The notes below the pieces were generated by a model. The model searched no databases and was not told the origin of the DNA. It saw nothing but the letters and a program-made list of their open reading frames with translations. Shown here one piece after another: positions 7,501 through 16,960 of a stretch of 64,000 nt of DNA (position 1 is its first letter; each line of letters begins with the position of its first letter). This DNA comes from Mucilaginibacter sp. OK268 (GTDB lineage: Bacteria; Bacteroidota; Bacteroidia; Sphingobacteriales; Sphingobacteriaceae): positions 62,001 through 126,000 of the forward strand of contig NZ_FNJV01000014.1 in assembly GCF_900103125.1 (NCBI RefSeq). The letters run 5' to 3'. Made by a program: the position numbers and the translations under genes.

Positions 7501-10440
7501 ATGAAACCCCTGTTCCTTATTTTAAGTCTAACCATTTTAACCGCATTCAACACGTTGGCACAAACCACGCATGATGTAAGCGGCACCGTTGTTGACACTA
7601 CAAAACTATCATTGCCCGGCAGCAGCATTAAGCTGGTATCAAACGGGGGCGATAGTACTATATCCATTGCCGATGCTAATGGAAAGTTCGCGTTTTCGGG
7701 TATTAAGGGCAGCAAAATAACGCTTACATTATCATCCATTGGTTTTACATCTATCAAAAAACACTTTGCATTGGATCCTGATGGCAAACCCGTTGATCTG
7801 GGTAACATTATCATGAAAGCCTCAACCAATATGCTCAACGTGGTTACTATTGTGGGTGTTAACCCCGTAACGTTGAAAGAGGATACGGTGGAGTACAACG
7901 CCAGCGCTTATAAAGTACGGGAAAATGCCCCGGCTGAGGATCTGATCAAAAAACTACCAGGCGTTGATGTCGACGTAAATGGAAACATTACTACACAGGG
8001 AAAACAGGTCACCAAAGTACGTATAAATGGTAAGGACTTTATGGGAGGCGATGTTCAAAGCGCCACCAAAAACCTGCCAGCCGATGTTATTGAGAACATC
8101 CAGATGATTGATGATTATGGCGATCAGGCCAACCTAACCGGCGTTAAAACCGGTGAACCGGATAAGATCATGAACATCACTATTCGCAAGGATAAAAACT
8201 ATGGTTATTTTGGGCAGGCTACCGCCGGCAGCGGTAGGGATGCCTTACCTCAAAGTCAGGGCATACCTGATAAAAACCGTTATATAGGCTCCATAAATGC
8301 ATTTAATTTTAGTGGCGACCAGCAAATTGCCCTTTTGGGCAGTATCAACAATACCAACGTAAATACTTTTTCATTCGGCAGTGCGAGTGGCGGTGGTGGT
8401 GGCTTTGGCGGCGGTGGTTTTGGCGGCGGCGGCCGGGGTAATGCAGGCCGGGGTGGTGGCAATTCGGGTAGTTTGATAACTACACAAAATGGCGAAACCA
8501 ACGCGCATTCCCTAGGAGCTAACTTCCGCGACCAATGGGGCAAAAAACTTTCGGTATATGGTAGTTATAGTTTTGCTGATAATACCGTTTCAACAACAAC
8601 CAATACGGTCCAGGAAAACAGATCGGCCTCAAACCCCACCACACAGAATCAAAATAGTGTTGAAAAAGACCAAAATATAAATCACCGCTTTACCTGGAAC
8701 ATGGAGTACAAGCCAGATACCATTAACTATTTAAAAGTTACTCCAACATTCTCTTACGCGGGCACCAACACCAACGAGTCTGAAGCCGTAAATTTCACCA
8801 GAAATGGTAATATCTCATCTGCTTACACAGCGATCACCAATGGCGATTCACAAGCACCAAATTATGGTTTTACGGCATTATTTAACCACCGCTTTAAAAA
8901 CCGTCATAACCTGAGCATCAACGCCACGGTAAGTTCGGCACCAAGCTGGTCATACCAAAATCCGGTTTATGATTATACAGCTGGTAACCCCACTGCTCCA
9001 ATAAACCAAATGATCAATACCTATAGCCGTACCAACAGTTATGGTACCAATGTTTCATACCTGAACCCGATAGGCAAACGTTCATACCTGGAACTTAACT
9101 ACGCGTTCAACCGTGCTATTACAACCAATAATAAAGAAACAGATACCCTCTTTAATGAGGCTGATTTTTCGTTCAGAAGTGACAGCGCGTTAAGCAACCG
9201 TTACAACTATACATTTACAACCAACAAGGTTGGCTTAAACTATCGCTTTATTGAAAAGAAGTACAATTATACGCTGGGTATAGGTGTTCAGCCATCTGTT
9301 TTGGATGGCAGCTCGCCGGTAACAGGTGTTTCAACCCATATCTCAACATTTAATGTAATCCCAACTGCCCGTTTCATCTATAATTTTTCGCGCAGCCAGT
9401 CATTCAGTGTTAACTATAACGGGTCAAGCAGCACGCCAAGTTTTTCACAACTACAACCGGTGATCGACTTTTCAAATGCGCTTTACCCGGTTGAAGGTAA
9501 TCCTAACCTGAAACCACAGTTTACCAACAATTTTTCGATCAGGTATAATAAGTTTAGTTTCCAGACTGGAGATGTATTCTTTGCTAACCTGTCGTTCCAG
9601 AGTGTGCAAAATCAGGTGGTAACCAATACGATTACCTATCCTCGTCTTTATCCGCCTAACTCAAGATTTCAAAATACTATTTTAACCCAGTATTTAAATG
9701 CCGATGGGTATTATACCGGTTCTGGTCGTTTAACTTATTCTAAACCATGGGAAAACCGCAAATACACCCTTACCTTTAACGGTACAGCTACCTACACCAA
9801 TAATATAGGATACCTGACCAATATCGATTCTACTTCGTTTGCGGCTACTACTGAGAAAAACATTGCCAAAAACCTGGTATTTACCCCGGAAGCGCGTTTC
9901 AGGGTTGACATCAATAACGTTGTTGATGCACAAATTTTAACCAACTACGCTATCAACAGAACCAGCAACTCTGTACAAAACCCGCTGTTAGAAGGAACAT
10001 CCAATATCAGGACCTGGAATATTGGTCTTACCGGTAAAAACTATTTCGGCGATTGGGTTTTTAGCTATGATTACTCCAAGGCTACTAACTATGGTTATAG
10101 CTCGGATATAAAGGTTACCAACCCTAATATCCTGAACTTATATGTGGAACGCCGCTTTTTGAAAAATAAACAAGCAACTCTCCGTTTATCAGGCTTTGAC
10201 TTGTTTAATCAAAACACAGGCTTCTCATCAACATCAACAGCCAGTTCATTAACGCAATCACGCGTTAACCGTCTTTCAAGATATTACCTGTTAACTTTTA
10301 CGCTTAACCTGAAAAAATTTGCGGGCAAAGCACCGGTTCAGGATAATATGGGTCCTGGCGGCCGGTTCAGGGATGGCGGCGGAAGGCGTGATGGCGGTAA
10401 TGGCGGAGGCCCTCCAGGTATCCCCGGCGGACCACAATAA
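7501..10440 (+). CDS. outer-membrane beta-barrel protein with carboxypeptidase-regulatory-like domain (TonB-receptor-like)
   Basis: This 979-aa outer-membrane protein has a signal peptide (MKPLFLILSLTILTAFNTLA) and a CarboxypepD_reg-like Ig domain (about residues 25-105). A plug-like region follows (LIKKLPGVDVDVNG, VRINGKDFMGGD), then a long beta-barrel rich in Asn, Tyr and Thr. This matches the Bacteroidota 'outer membrane beta-barrel family', not classical SusC. A Gly-rich insertion lies near residues 298-325, and the C-terminus is Gly/Pro-rich and likely disordered. I start at the ATG giving the signal peptide; an in-frame TTG 60 bp upstream adds an unlikely leader. There is no SusD partner nearby, so the substrate is unknown. 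Confidence 0.88.
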   Translation: MKPLFLILSLTILTAFNTLAQTTHDVSGTVVDTTKLSLPGSSIKLVSNGGDSTISIADANGKFAFSGIKGSKITLTLSSIGFTSIKKHFALDPDGKPVDLGNIIMKASTNMLNVVTIVGVNPVTLKEDTVEYNASAYKVRENAPAEDLIKKLPGVDVDVNGNITTQGKQVTKVRINGKDFMGGDVQSATKNLPADVIENIQMIDDYGDQANLTGVKTGEPDKIMNITIRKDKNYGYFGQATAGSGRDALPQSQGIPDKNRYIGSINAFNFSGDQQIALLGSINNTNVNTFSFGSASGGGGGFGGGGFGGGGRGNAGRGGGNSGSLITTQNGETNAHSLGANFRDQWGKKLSVYGSYSFADNTVSTTTNTVQENRSASNPTTQNQNSVEKDQNINHRFTWNMEYKPDTINYLKVTPTFSYAGTNTNESEAVNFTRNGNISSAYTAITNGDSQAPNYGFTALFNHRFKNRHNLSINATVSSAPSWSYQNPVYDYTAGNPTAPINQMINTYSRTNSYGTNVSYLNPIGKRSYLELNYAFNRAITTNNKETDTLFNEADFSFRSDSALSNRYNYTFTTNKVGLNYRFIEKKYNYTLGIGVQPSVLDGSSPVTGVSTHISTFNVIPTARFIYNFSRSQSFSVNYNGSSSTPSFSQLQPVIDFSNALYPVEGNPNLKPQFTNNFSIRYNKFSFQTGDVFFANLSFQSVQNQVVTNTITYPRLYPPNSRFQNTILTQYLNADGYYTGSGRLTYSKPWENRKYTLTFNGTATYTNNIGYLTNIDSTSFAATTEKNIAKNLVFTPEARFRVDINNVVDAQILTNYAINRTSNSVQNPLLEGTSNIRTWNIGLTGKNYFGDWVFSYDYSKATNYGYSSDIKVTNPNILNLYVERRFLKNKQATLRLSGFDLFNQNTGFSSTSTASSLTQSRVNRLSRYYLLTFTLNLKKFAGKAPVQDNMGPGGRFRDGGGRRDGGNGGGPPGIPGGPQ

Positions 10441-10448
10441 TAGTCCAC

Positions 10449-10482
10449 AAAAAAGCCTCATCTTAATAGATGAGGCTTTTTT
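10449..10482. terminator. bidirectional terminator between convergent genes
   Basis: AAAAAAGCCTCATC pairs with GATGAGGCTTTTTT around a short loop. The A-run before and T-run after the stem let it work for both the barrel-protein gene (+) and the receiver gene (-). Confidence 0.9.
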
Positions 10483-10507
10483 CATGGTATGCTTTTGCGA
10501 TTGATCA

Positions 10508-10888
10508 TTAATTCGAATGCGTTGTCAATACATTACTAATAACCCGCTCCAGGTCTTCCAAGTCAAAGGGTTTAGCCAGATATGTTTGGGCGCCGGCATG
10601 GCTGGCCAATAATTGAATATCACTATTGGCAGAAAAGTATATGACCGGAATATGCTTTAATTCTTCTGATTTTTTGAGGGTTTGGGTAGCAACAATTCCC
10701 CCCGCGTCTGGGATCCAGTTGTCCATCAATATCACATCTGGTAAAACCGGCAAAACTTTATCAACAATATTATTGCAATCGGTAAAAGTATGCACCTCCC
10801 ATCCCTTCTCTTCTAAGATATAACTGCAAATAGAAAGTATATCTTCATCATCATCAAATATGATGATCTTTTTATGCGGTTCTTCCAT
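10508..10888 (-). CDS. single-domain response regulator (receiver only)
   Basis: This is a CheY-like receiver of about 126 aa. The acidic pocket is IIIFDDDED, the phospho-acceptor is D56 in VILMDNWIPD, and the conserved Lys is in YLAKPF. There is no output domain. I use the internal ATG (MEEPHKK); an in-frame start 45 bp upstream would add a hydrophobic leader atypical of receivers. No kinase is adjacent, so it is an orphan that presumably relays phosphate from a hybrid or soluble histidine kinase elsewhere. It converges on the barrel-protein gene and shares its terminator. Confidence 0.88.
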   Translation of the reverse strand: MEEPHKKIIIFDDDEDILSICSYILEEKGWEVHTFTDCNNIVDKVLPVLPDVILMDNWIPDAGGIVATQTLKKSEELKHIPVIYFSANSDIQLLASHAGAQTYLAKPFDLEDLERVISNVLTTHSN

Positions 10889-11190
10889 TCGTATACTTCC
10901 AGTGAAACTATAAATAAAATTTAATACTATCAAATAATTAAAGTCCTAATTAATATACGTAGCAGTTAAATTAATATTTGGGTTTATATTCCTTTTGCTG
11001 TAGTGTTTAAATAGGGTATAAAAACATTATATCAAAAGGGCAATGTGGTGTATGTTTTACACCTTCGTAATATATTAGTTACTCAATAATTTATACCTTT
11101 TTATATTGAAAACAATAATAAATTTACCGTCCAATTTAAGCCTTATTTAAACCGATTTACAGTAATACGCTTCCTGTTAAATTTTAATTT
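10889..11190. other. AT-rich divergent intergenic region, no gene
   Basis: About 300 bp separate the receiver gene (-) and the GH30 gene (+). The region must hold both promoters, but I see no full TTG/TAnnTTTG pair, palindrome or small ORF that I can defend. Confidence 0.5.
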
Positions 11191-12600
11191 ATGAACAAAA
11201 ATATCCGATCACTTTTATTGTGGCCGTTACTGTTTAGCACCACAATTGCCGCCAACGCGCAAAAGGCGAATCAGGCCAGTTTATGGCTAACCAAAGCCGA
11301 CAGATCCGTTTTATTTGAAAAGCAAAAAGAGGCTTTAACCTTTAAACCAGCGAGCGATAACGGATTTACCATTACCGTTGATGACAAAAAAACATACCAG
11401 CCTATTAATGGTTTTGGCTTTGCATTAACCGGTGGCAGTGCTATGCACATTATCCATATGAGCCCGGATAGCCGTGCCGCCTTGCTAAAAGAGTTGTTTG
11501 CTACCAATGGTAATAATATTGGGGTAAGCTATATCAGATTGAGCATAGGTGCGTCTGACCTGAACGAAAAAGTGTTCTCCTACGATGATATGCCAGCCGG
11601 TCAAACAGATCCAACATTGAAACATTTTGACCTGAGCGCCGATAAGCAGGATGTGATCCCGGTGATGAAACAGATACTGGCTATCAACCCAGCTATCAAG
11701 ATATTAGGCTCGCCCTGGTCGCCACCGGCATGGATGAAAACCAATGAAGACACTCGCGGGGGTCGTTTAAAGCCAGAATATTATGGCGCTTATGCCAAAT
11801 ACCTGGTAAAATACATCCAGGGAATGAAAGTTAATGGTATACCTATCGATGCCATCACCATTCAAAATGAACCTTTACACCCTGGTAATAACCCCAGTTT
11901 ACTGCTGGTAGCACCGGATGAAGGCGAGTTTATCAAAAACAATCTCGGACCAGCATTTAAGGCTGCTGGCATCAAAACCAAGATCATTATTTATGACCAT
12001 AATGCCGACAGACCTGATTATCCTATCTCCATTTTGAATGATCCCGCCGCCCGTAAATATATCGACGGTTCCGGCTTCCATTTATACGGAGGGGATATTG
12101 AGGCGTTAACTGATGTGCACAATGCCCACCCGGATAAAAACCTTTATTTTACGGAGCAAATGGTGGTTGAAAAAGAGAACAGCGCAACCATCAATATAGC
12201 TTCGCCGGTTAAAAGATTGATCATTGGCGCAACCCGTAACTGGAGCCGTAACGTGCTGGAATGGAACCTGGCTGCGGATCCGGATTATAAACCCTATACC
12301 GACCGGGGCGGTTGCCCCATGTGCCAGGGTGCTGTAACTATTGATAAAAACGCGGTGAAACGCAACCTGGCTTATTATTCTATAGCTCACGCGTCTAAAT
12401 TTGTTCGCCCGGGCTCGGTTCGTATTGCTTCAAACAATTCAGATACGCTGCCCAATGTTGCTTTTAAAACACCGGATGGTAAAAAGGTGCTCATTGTAGC
12501 CAATACCAGCGATTCGTCGCAGTCTTTTAGTATCAAATATAACGGACAAGCGGTTGCTGCTACGCTGGATAAGGGTTCTGTAGGCACGTATATCTGGTAA
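11191..12600 (+). CDS. exported glycoside hydrolase family 30 enzyme
   Basis: This is a GH30 clan-A glycosidase (glucosylceramidase or beta-1,6-glucanase type), exported through an N-terminal signal peptide (LLLWPLLFSTTIAANAQ). The TIM barrel begins with QPINGFGFALTGGSAM. The acid/base is E227 in IQNEPLHPGN and the nucleophile is E322 in LYFTEQMV. A short beta-sandwich ends the protein, as usual for GH30; 469 aa is family length. The GH5 gene follows after 43 bp, so the two are probably co-transcribed. The exact subfamily and glucan linkage cannot be read from the sequence alone. Confidence 0.92.
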   Translation: MNKNIRSLLLWPLLFSTTIAANAQKANQASLWLTKADRSVLFEKQKEALTFKPASDNGFTITVDDKKTYQPINGFGFALTGGSAMHIIHMSPDSRAALLKELFATNGNNIGVSYIRLSIGASDLNEKVFSYDDMPAGQTDPTLKHFDLSADKQDVIPVMKQILAINPAIKILGSPWSPPAWMKTNEDTRGGRLKPEYYGAYAKYLVKYIQGMKVNGIPIDAITIQNEPLHPGNNPSLLLVAPDEGEFIKNNLGPAFKAAGIKTKIIIYDHNADRPDYPISILNDPAARKYIDGSGFHLYGGDIEALTDVHNAHPDKNLYFTEQMVVEKENSATINIASPVKRLIIGATRNWSRNVLEWNLAADPDYKPYTDRGGCPMCQGAVTIDKNAVKRNLAYYSIAHASKFVRPGSVRIASNNSDTLPNVAFKTPDGKKVLIVANTSDSSQSFSIKYNGQAVAATLDKGSVGTYIW

Positions 12601-12643
12601 GCGTTCTTTAACTATTTGTTTATACCAATAACCTAAGTATATC

Positions 12644-14419
12644 ATGTTATTACAAACTTTTAAAAATATATCGGTAAGGGCATTACTCATAGCCTTACCC
12701 ATTTCGTTTATTTCGTTACAGGTTAGCGCCCAAAGTTTTTTAAAGGCGGATGGCAAAAAGATAGTGGACGAAAGTGGCAAAAATGTATTGCTACGCGGCA
12801 TGGGTCTGGGCGGATGGATGATCCAGGAAGGTTATATGCTGCATATTAATAAGGATAGTCGCCAATACCGCATCCGCGAAAGATTGGAGGATTTGATGGG
12901 GCCTGCAGAAACCAAGGAGTTTTATGATACCTGGCTGGCTAACAATACCCGCAAAATAGATATAGACTCCATGCACCGCTGGGGTTTTAACTCGGTGCGT
13001 TTGCCGATGCATTATAATCTTTACACGCTTCCGGTTGAAAAAGAACCTGTCACCGGCCAAAATACCTGGATAGACAAGGGTTTTAAAATGACCGACGACC
13101 TACTAGCCTGGTGCAAAGCCAATCACATGTACCTGATCTTGGATCTGCATGCTACACCGGGCGGTCAGGGTAATGATCTCAATATATCAGATCGCAACAC
13201 CGATGTGCCATCATTATGGGACAGCGAAGCCAATAAACAAAAAATGATAGCCCTTTGGCGCAAACTGGCCGACAGGTATAAAAATGAACCCAACATTGCC
13301 GGTTATGATATCATCAATGAGCCTAACTGGGGTTTTGATGATCCGGCCAATGATAAAAATGGTTTAAAGGAAAAAACCAATGCACCTCTACGCAAACTGA
13401 TGGTTGATATCACTGCTGCTATTCGCGAGGTTGATAAAAAACACATCATCATTATCGAAGGTAATGGCTGGGGTAATAATTATAACGGTATACTCCCTAC
13501 CTGGGATAAAAACATGGTGCTGAGCTTTCACAAATACTGGAATTTCAATGATCAAAAATCAGTGGAGCATATTATCAAAACTCGCGACCAGTATAATGTG
13601 CCGGCCTGGATAGGCGAAACCGGCGAAAACTCCAATGTATGGCTGACAGAGGAAATACATTTGCTGGAGAAAAACAATTTAGGCTGGGCACTATGGCCTT
13701 TGAAAAAGATGGGCAACAACAACCCGATCGAGATCCCCTCCAACTTGAATTATGACGATGTGACCAGATATCTAAATACCGGGAAACACAAGCCCAAGGA
13801 GAGCAATGTATACAGCGGGACGCTCGAAATGGCTATTCATGCTAAACTGGAGAACGCCATCATTCACCATGATGTGATCGATGCTATTTTCAGGCAGCCG
13901 TTCACTACCGCAACCAAACCGTTCAAAGCAAACAGAGTAACTAACGGCACTATTATCAATGCGGTTGACTATGATCTTGGTCGCAACGGTTTTGCCTATT
14001 TTGATACCGATACGGCCGATTATCATACCTCCGGAAAACCGGGCATCGGAAACCATGGCCGTATCTATCGTAATGATGGCGTGGACATCAGCAAAGATTC
14101 CACTGCCTACAATAGCTTTTATGTTGACCACATAGAAACCAGCGAATGGACCCAATACACCATACAAGCGAAAACAGCCGGTGTTTACTCGGTTAAACTA
14201 AAGGTAGCGGCAGCTACTGATGATGCCAAACTATCGCTCAACATAAACGGTGCCGATCAGGCAAAAGAAGTCGCGGTACCCAATACCGGGGGCCTTAAAA
14301 CCTGGCAGGTGATCACCGTAAAAGACATCCGTTTAAAAGTCGGGATCAACAAGGTAAGAGTGTATGCCAATAAAGGAGGATATAACCTGCATTGGCTACA
14401 GTTTTGGAAGGATAAGTAA
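12644..14419 (+). CDS. exported glycoside hydrolase family 5 enzyme with C-terminal CBM6-like domain
   Basis: This 591-aa exported glycosidase has a signal peptide up to LQVSAQS and a GH5 barrel (about residues 30-385) starting GMGLGGWMIQEGYML. The acid/base is E226 in DIINEPNWGF and the nucleophile is E325 in WIGETGENS. A linker follows, then a beta-jelly-roll resembling CBM6/35 (about residues 430-590, with TAGVYSVKLKVAA and NKVRVYANKGGYNLHWLQF). The barrel resembles exo-beta-1,3-glucanase-like GH5 members. With the GH30 upstream it could act on beta-1,3/1,6-glucan, for example fungal wall; this is inference. No sus genes adjoin it. Confidence 0.88.
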   Translation: MLLQTFKNISVRALLIALPISFISLQVSAQSFLKADGKKIVDESGKNVLLRGMGLGGWMIQEGYMLHINKDSRQYRIRERLEDLMGPAETKEFYDTWLANNTRKIDIDSMHRWGFNSVRLPMHYNLYTLPVEKEPVTGQNTWIDKGFKMTDDLLAWCKANHMYLILDLHATPGGQGNDLNISDRNTDVPSLWDSEANKQKMIALWRKLADRYKNEPNIAGYDIINEPNWGFDDPANDKNGLKEKTNAPLRKLMVDITAAIREVDKKHIIIIEGNGWGNNYNGILPTWDKNMVLSFHKYWNFNDQKSVEHIIKTRDQYNVPAWIGETGENSNVWLTEEIHLLEKNNLGWALWPLKKMGNNNPIEIPSNLNYDDVTRYLNTGKHKPKESNVYSGTLEMAIHAKLENAIIHHDVIDAIFRQPFTTATKPFKANRVTNGTIINAVDYDLGRNGFAYFDTDTADYHTSGKPGIGNHGRIYRNDGVDISKDSTAYNSFYVDHIETSEWTQYTIQAKTAGVYSVKLKVAAATDDAKLSLNINGADQAKEVAVPNTGGLKTWQVITVKDIRLKVGINKVRVYANKGGYNLHWLQFWKDK

Positions 14420-14428
14420 ATTTAAAAG

Positions 14429-14536
14429 TGGGTTTACATGGTTTACACTTTTCTGGATTTATTTTTACATATTTATTTGATAATCAATTGATTAATATAT
14501 TTTCTATCATAAAAAACGGGTTACAGTGTAAACCCA
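14429..14536 (+). repeat. roughly 107-bp intergenic repeat element, copy 1
   Basis: The element begins TGGGTTTACATGGTTTACAC and ends CAGTGTAAACCCA, so its ends form short inverted repeats (TGGGTTTACA). It contains a GGTTTACA direct repeat at the left and a near-palindromic GGTTACAGTGTAAACC at the right. The middle is AT-rich. A second copy lies inverted at 63809-63915. The element directly follows the GH5 stop. It has no ORF. Confidence 0.7.
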
Positions 14537-14551
14537 GAAATTACCCTTCTA

Positions 14552-14701
14552 AGCACGGTGAGGAGTCATTGATTAATGATCAGATCTTTCGCCGTGCTCA
14601 GAATGGAATTATATCCTCCGCTCCCGCAAGCGGGACGCTTGTGGCATAAGGCTATTTTACGCCTTCCATGTTTACATTTACCACAAGCGGGACGCTTGCG
14701 G
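14552..14701. repeat. cluster of small hairpin repeats
   Basis: Three hairpins lie in 150 bp. AGCACGG/CCGTGCT spans 14552-14598. Two 21-bp elements with core CAAGCG-GGA-CGCTTG lie at 14624-14644 and 14681-14701. These last two also pair with one another, and flanking CTCC/GGAG extends the outer stem. No gene is present in the 14420-14933 gap; it is filled by repeats. Confidence 0.65.
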
Positions 14702-14753
14702 TAGCTGGAGGTAAATGGAGTAAGATCGGTTTTAAGCGTAGCCTATCTTCACG

Positions 14754-14845
14754 CGTCATTGCGAGGTACGAAGCAATCCCCGATGTGGAGGTCAAATAGG
14801 AAAGGCTGCTCTGTGAGTTGGGATTGCTTCGTACCTCGCTAAGGC
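14754..14845. repeat. CGTCATTGCGAGG-type palindromic repeat, copy A (right arm decayed)
   Basis: The left arm is CGTCATTGCGAGGTACGAAG followed by CAATCCC. The complementary right arm GGGATTGCTTCGTACCTCGC is intact, but the last bases (AATGACG) are degraded. Full copies are at 29614, 38944 and 53028. Confidence 0.85.
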
Positions 14846-14933
14846 AATTTTTGTATATTATGGTTGACTGCACAAATTAAGTAAGGCATTGAATATTTAT
14901 ACGGGGTTTCGCTTAATTCATAATATAACTTTA

Positions 14934-16862
14934 TCACACTTCAATAATCGACCTGATTTTACCTGTAATACTTAAGGTATCAAATGGTATTGATTCTTGG
15001 TCTAATGTATACCTGGATTTCAATTCTCCAATAACTTCTTTCCCAGGCAGCCATTGTAGTAATTCTTCTTTAATTAATGCATCAAAAAAGGCCTCCATTT
15101 TTTGATGCATTTCATCATTTATACTTTCAGCTTTTTTTAATGGGTCAATCATTTTTTCAAAATTTTCCCTTAATTTTTCAGATGTTTCATTGTCAAAATA
15201 GAGCGCCGGAACAATACTTCTTTTATACGTTTTTAACCAACTTTTAATTATCCGAGATTTAATATTCTTAACAATATTCACAAACTCACCAAACACTAAT
15301 CTTTGAGTAGGGTCACTTTTAAGTTTCCAATAAGGAATGATCTCATTTAAAATGTATAAGTTTTCTATTTCCCAACAATTAAAATAACATGTTTTAATTG
15401 TAGAATAATTCGATGGATAAATGTAAAAGGATTTATTCGCCTTTAGGTCGTTAATTAAAGTAGAGAGGTCGTTCTCATCATTGAAAAAAGATTGTAATGG
15501 TTTTACGATAAACATATCTCCATCCAAAATGCCAGATGTATTGCTACCTGGCTGAGTTTTCACTATTTGCTGAATTATTGAAGTATAATTCTGATATGTT
15601 TTAACTTGCCCACTACTTCCTATAGGAATTATATTGGGGGATTTTGATTTATGAAAAAACCGAGAATAAAACTCTTGATGTAATTTCCCTGTTTCTCCAA
15701 TATTTTCGATAAACAAATTGGGCCTTTTAGATAAATATAAAGGACTGAATTTAACACCATTATTATGCAACACATTTATGAATTCAACATCTTCATTTGA
15801 ATTTGATATTTGCTTATCTGTAATTGTGATTAAATTTAATTTCCCTTTCTCTAATTCAGTTAAAGCTTCAATTAAAACACTGGAATGGGTAGAGACCATA
15901 ATACAGGTATCTGTTAGATCTCCAGATAGTGAATGAATTTCTTTCACTAACGTCCTAATCATATCATCATGCATAAACAACTCTGGTTCATCGAAGTATA
16001 TAAGTACTGGTTTGTTTTCTCGCGCTGTTGCAAGGTTTATAATTAAATTAAATAAATTTTTTTCACCATCACTTAAACTTTCAAACTCAATTATATTTTC
16101 ACCCTCAGTAAGCACTAATGCTTTTCCATTGTATTTAACAGGATCAAGGGTGATATGAATTTTTTTACTGGTTTGCTCAAAAAAATTATTATACTGTTCT
16201 ATTACTGAAACTTGGAGCTTATTTATTTCTTCCAATAATATCGAATCTGCTTCTCTAAATTGCTTAAGTCTTGATTGAAAAAAACTATTAAAAGAATTAA
16301 CTATAGAATTGACTATTGGATTTGCTTGTTCATTACTACCGAATAGATTATATCCTTGATTTATTACAATGTCACTATTATTTAATTGAATTTTTGCTTC
16401 AATATCAGAATTAAATAAATTACGGGATGGATTTATAGAAATATACTCAGATGTAAATCGTGCATCTTTCATATAGCGTGGAAAATCAGTAACCAGACGA
16501 CCGTGATCTAATTTAAAGTATATACTTCCCTCCGTTCCTTCAAACAAAAATTTGCAAAAGGTTCCATTGTGGTTATTAAAGTCTGCAGGAATAACCTCTT
16601 CAAGAATCTGCTCATTCGTTGTTCTCCGTTCCTCATATTTTTTAATAGCATCCTTAATTAATTGCTCTATAAGAGTTGATTCAAAAAGCTTCTTATTGGA
16701 TAAATTATTACTGTTAAAGATATATTTTAGTAATACTGCCAAATTAGATTTGCCACTTCCATTCTTACCTATAATAAGATTTATGCCTTTTTTAAACTCA
16801 ATCGGTTTATTGTTTTTTAATCTTAATCCTGCATAACCATGTAAAAAAGTAAGCTGTATCAT
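14934..16862 (-). CDS. ABC-type ATPase fused to TOPRIM/DUF4435-like domain (OLD/PARIS-like, candidate defence protein)
   Basis: The N-terminal half is an SMC/ABC-like ATPase: Walker A GKNGSGKSNL near residue 34, signature LSDGEKNL, Walker B VLIYFDEPELF and H-loop MVSTHSSVL. The C-terminal half has a TOPRIM/DUF4435-like order: an acidic strand NLFIENIGE, then the acidic pair SGILDGDM, CWEIENLYI and LPGKEVI. That is the architecture of OLD nucleases and of PARIS AriA-AriB when fused. I start at the ATG giving MIQLTFLHGYAG (642 aa); an upstream ATG adds 24 residues without family support. The gene is visibly more AT-rich than its neighbours and sits beside a repeat nest, about 98 bp downstream of comM, which suggests acquisition. 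A defence role is inferred from the architecture. Confidence 0.8.
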   Translation of the reverse strand: MIQLTFLHGYAGLRLKNNKPIEFKKGINLIIGKNGSGKSNLAVLLKYIFNSNNLSNKKLFESTLIEQLIKDAIKKYEERRTTNEQILEEVIPADFNNHNGTFCKFLFEGTEGSIYFKLDHGRLVTDFPRYMKDARFTSEYISINPSRNLFNSDIEAKIQLNNSDIVINQGYNLFGSNEQANPIVNSIVNSFNSFFQSRLKQFREADSILLEEINKLQVSVIEQYNNFFEQTSKKIHITLDPVKYNGKALVLTEGENIIEFESLSDGEKNLFNLIINLATARENKPVLIYFDEPELFMHDDMIRTLVKEIHSLSGDLTDTCIMVSTHSSVLIEALTELEKGKLNLITITDKQISNSNEDVEFINVLHNNGVKFSPLYLSKRPNLFIENIGETGKLHQEFYSRFFHKSKSPNIIPIGSSGQVKTYQNYTSIIQQIVKTQPGSNTSGILDGDMFIVKPLQSFFNDENDLSTLINDLKANKSFYIYPSNYSTIKTCYFNCWEIENLYILNEIIPYWKLKSDPTQRLVFGEFVNIVKNIKSRIIKSWLKTYKRSIVPALYFDNETSEKLRENFEKMIDPLKKAESINDEMHQKMEAFFDALIKEELLQWLPGKEVIGELKSRYTLDQESIPFDTLSITGKIRSIIEV

Positions 16863-16960
16863 AATTCTAACTATAAATAACTGTACACATAATAAGGGAT
16901 AGGAGAGGTTTAATTTATCCTCAACTATTGACACTAATTTTCAACGTCTATGTCCTTTCA

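Noticed and set aside
7501..10440. SusC-type nutrient receptor
   Set aside because: There is no SusD partner, and the N-terminal and plug motifs fit the general beta-barrel/CarboxypepD_reg family better than SusC.
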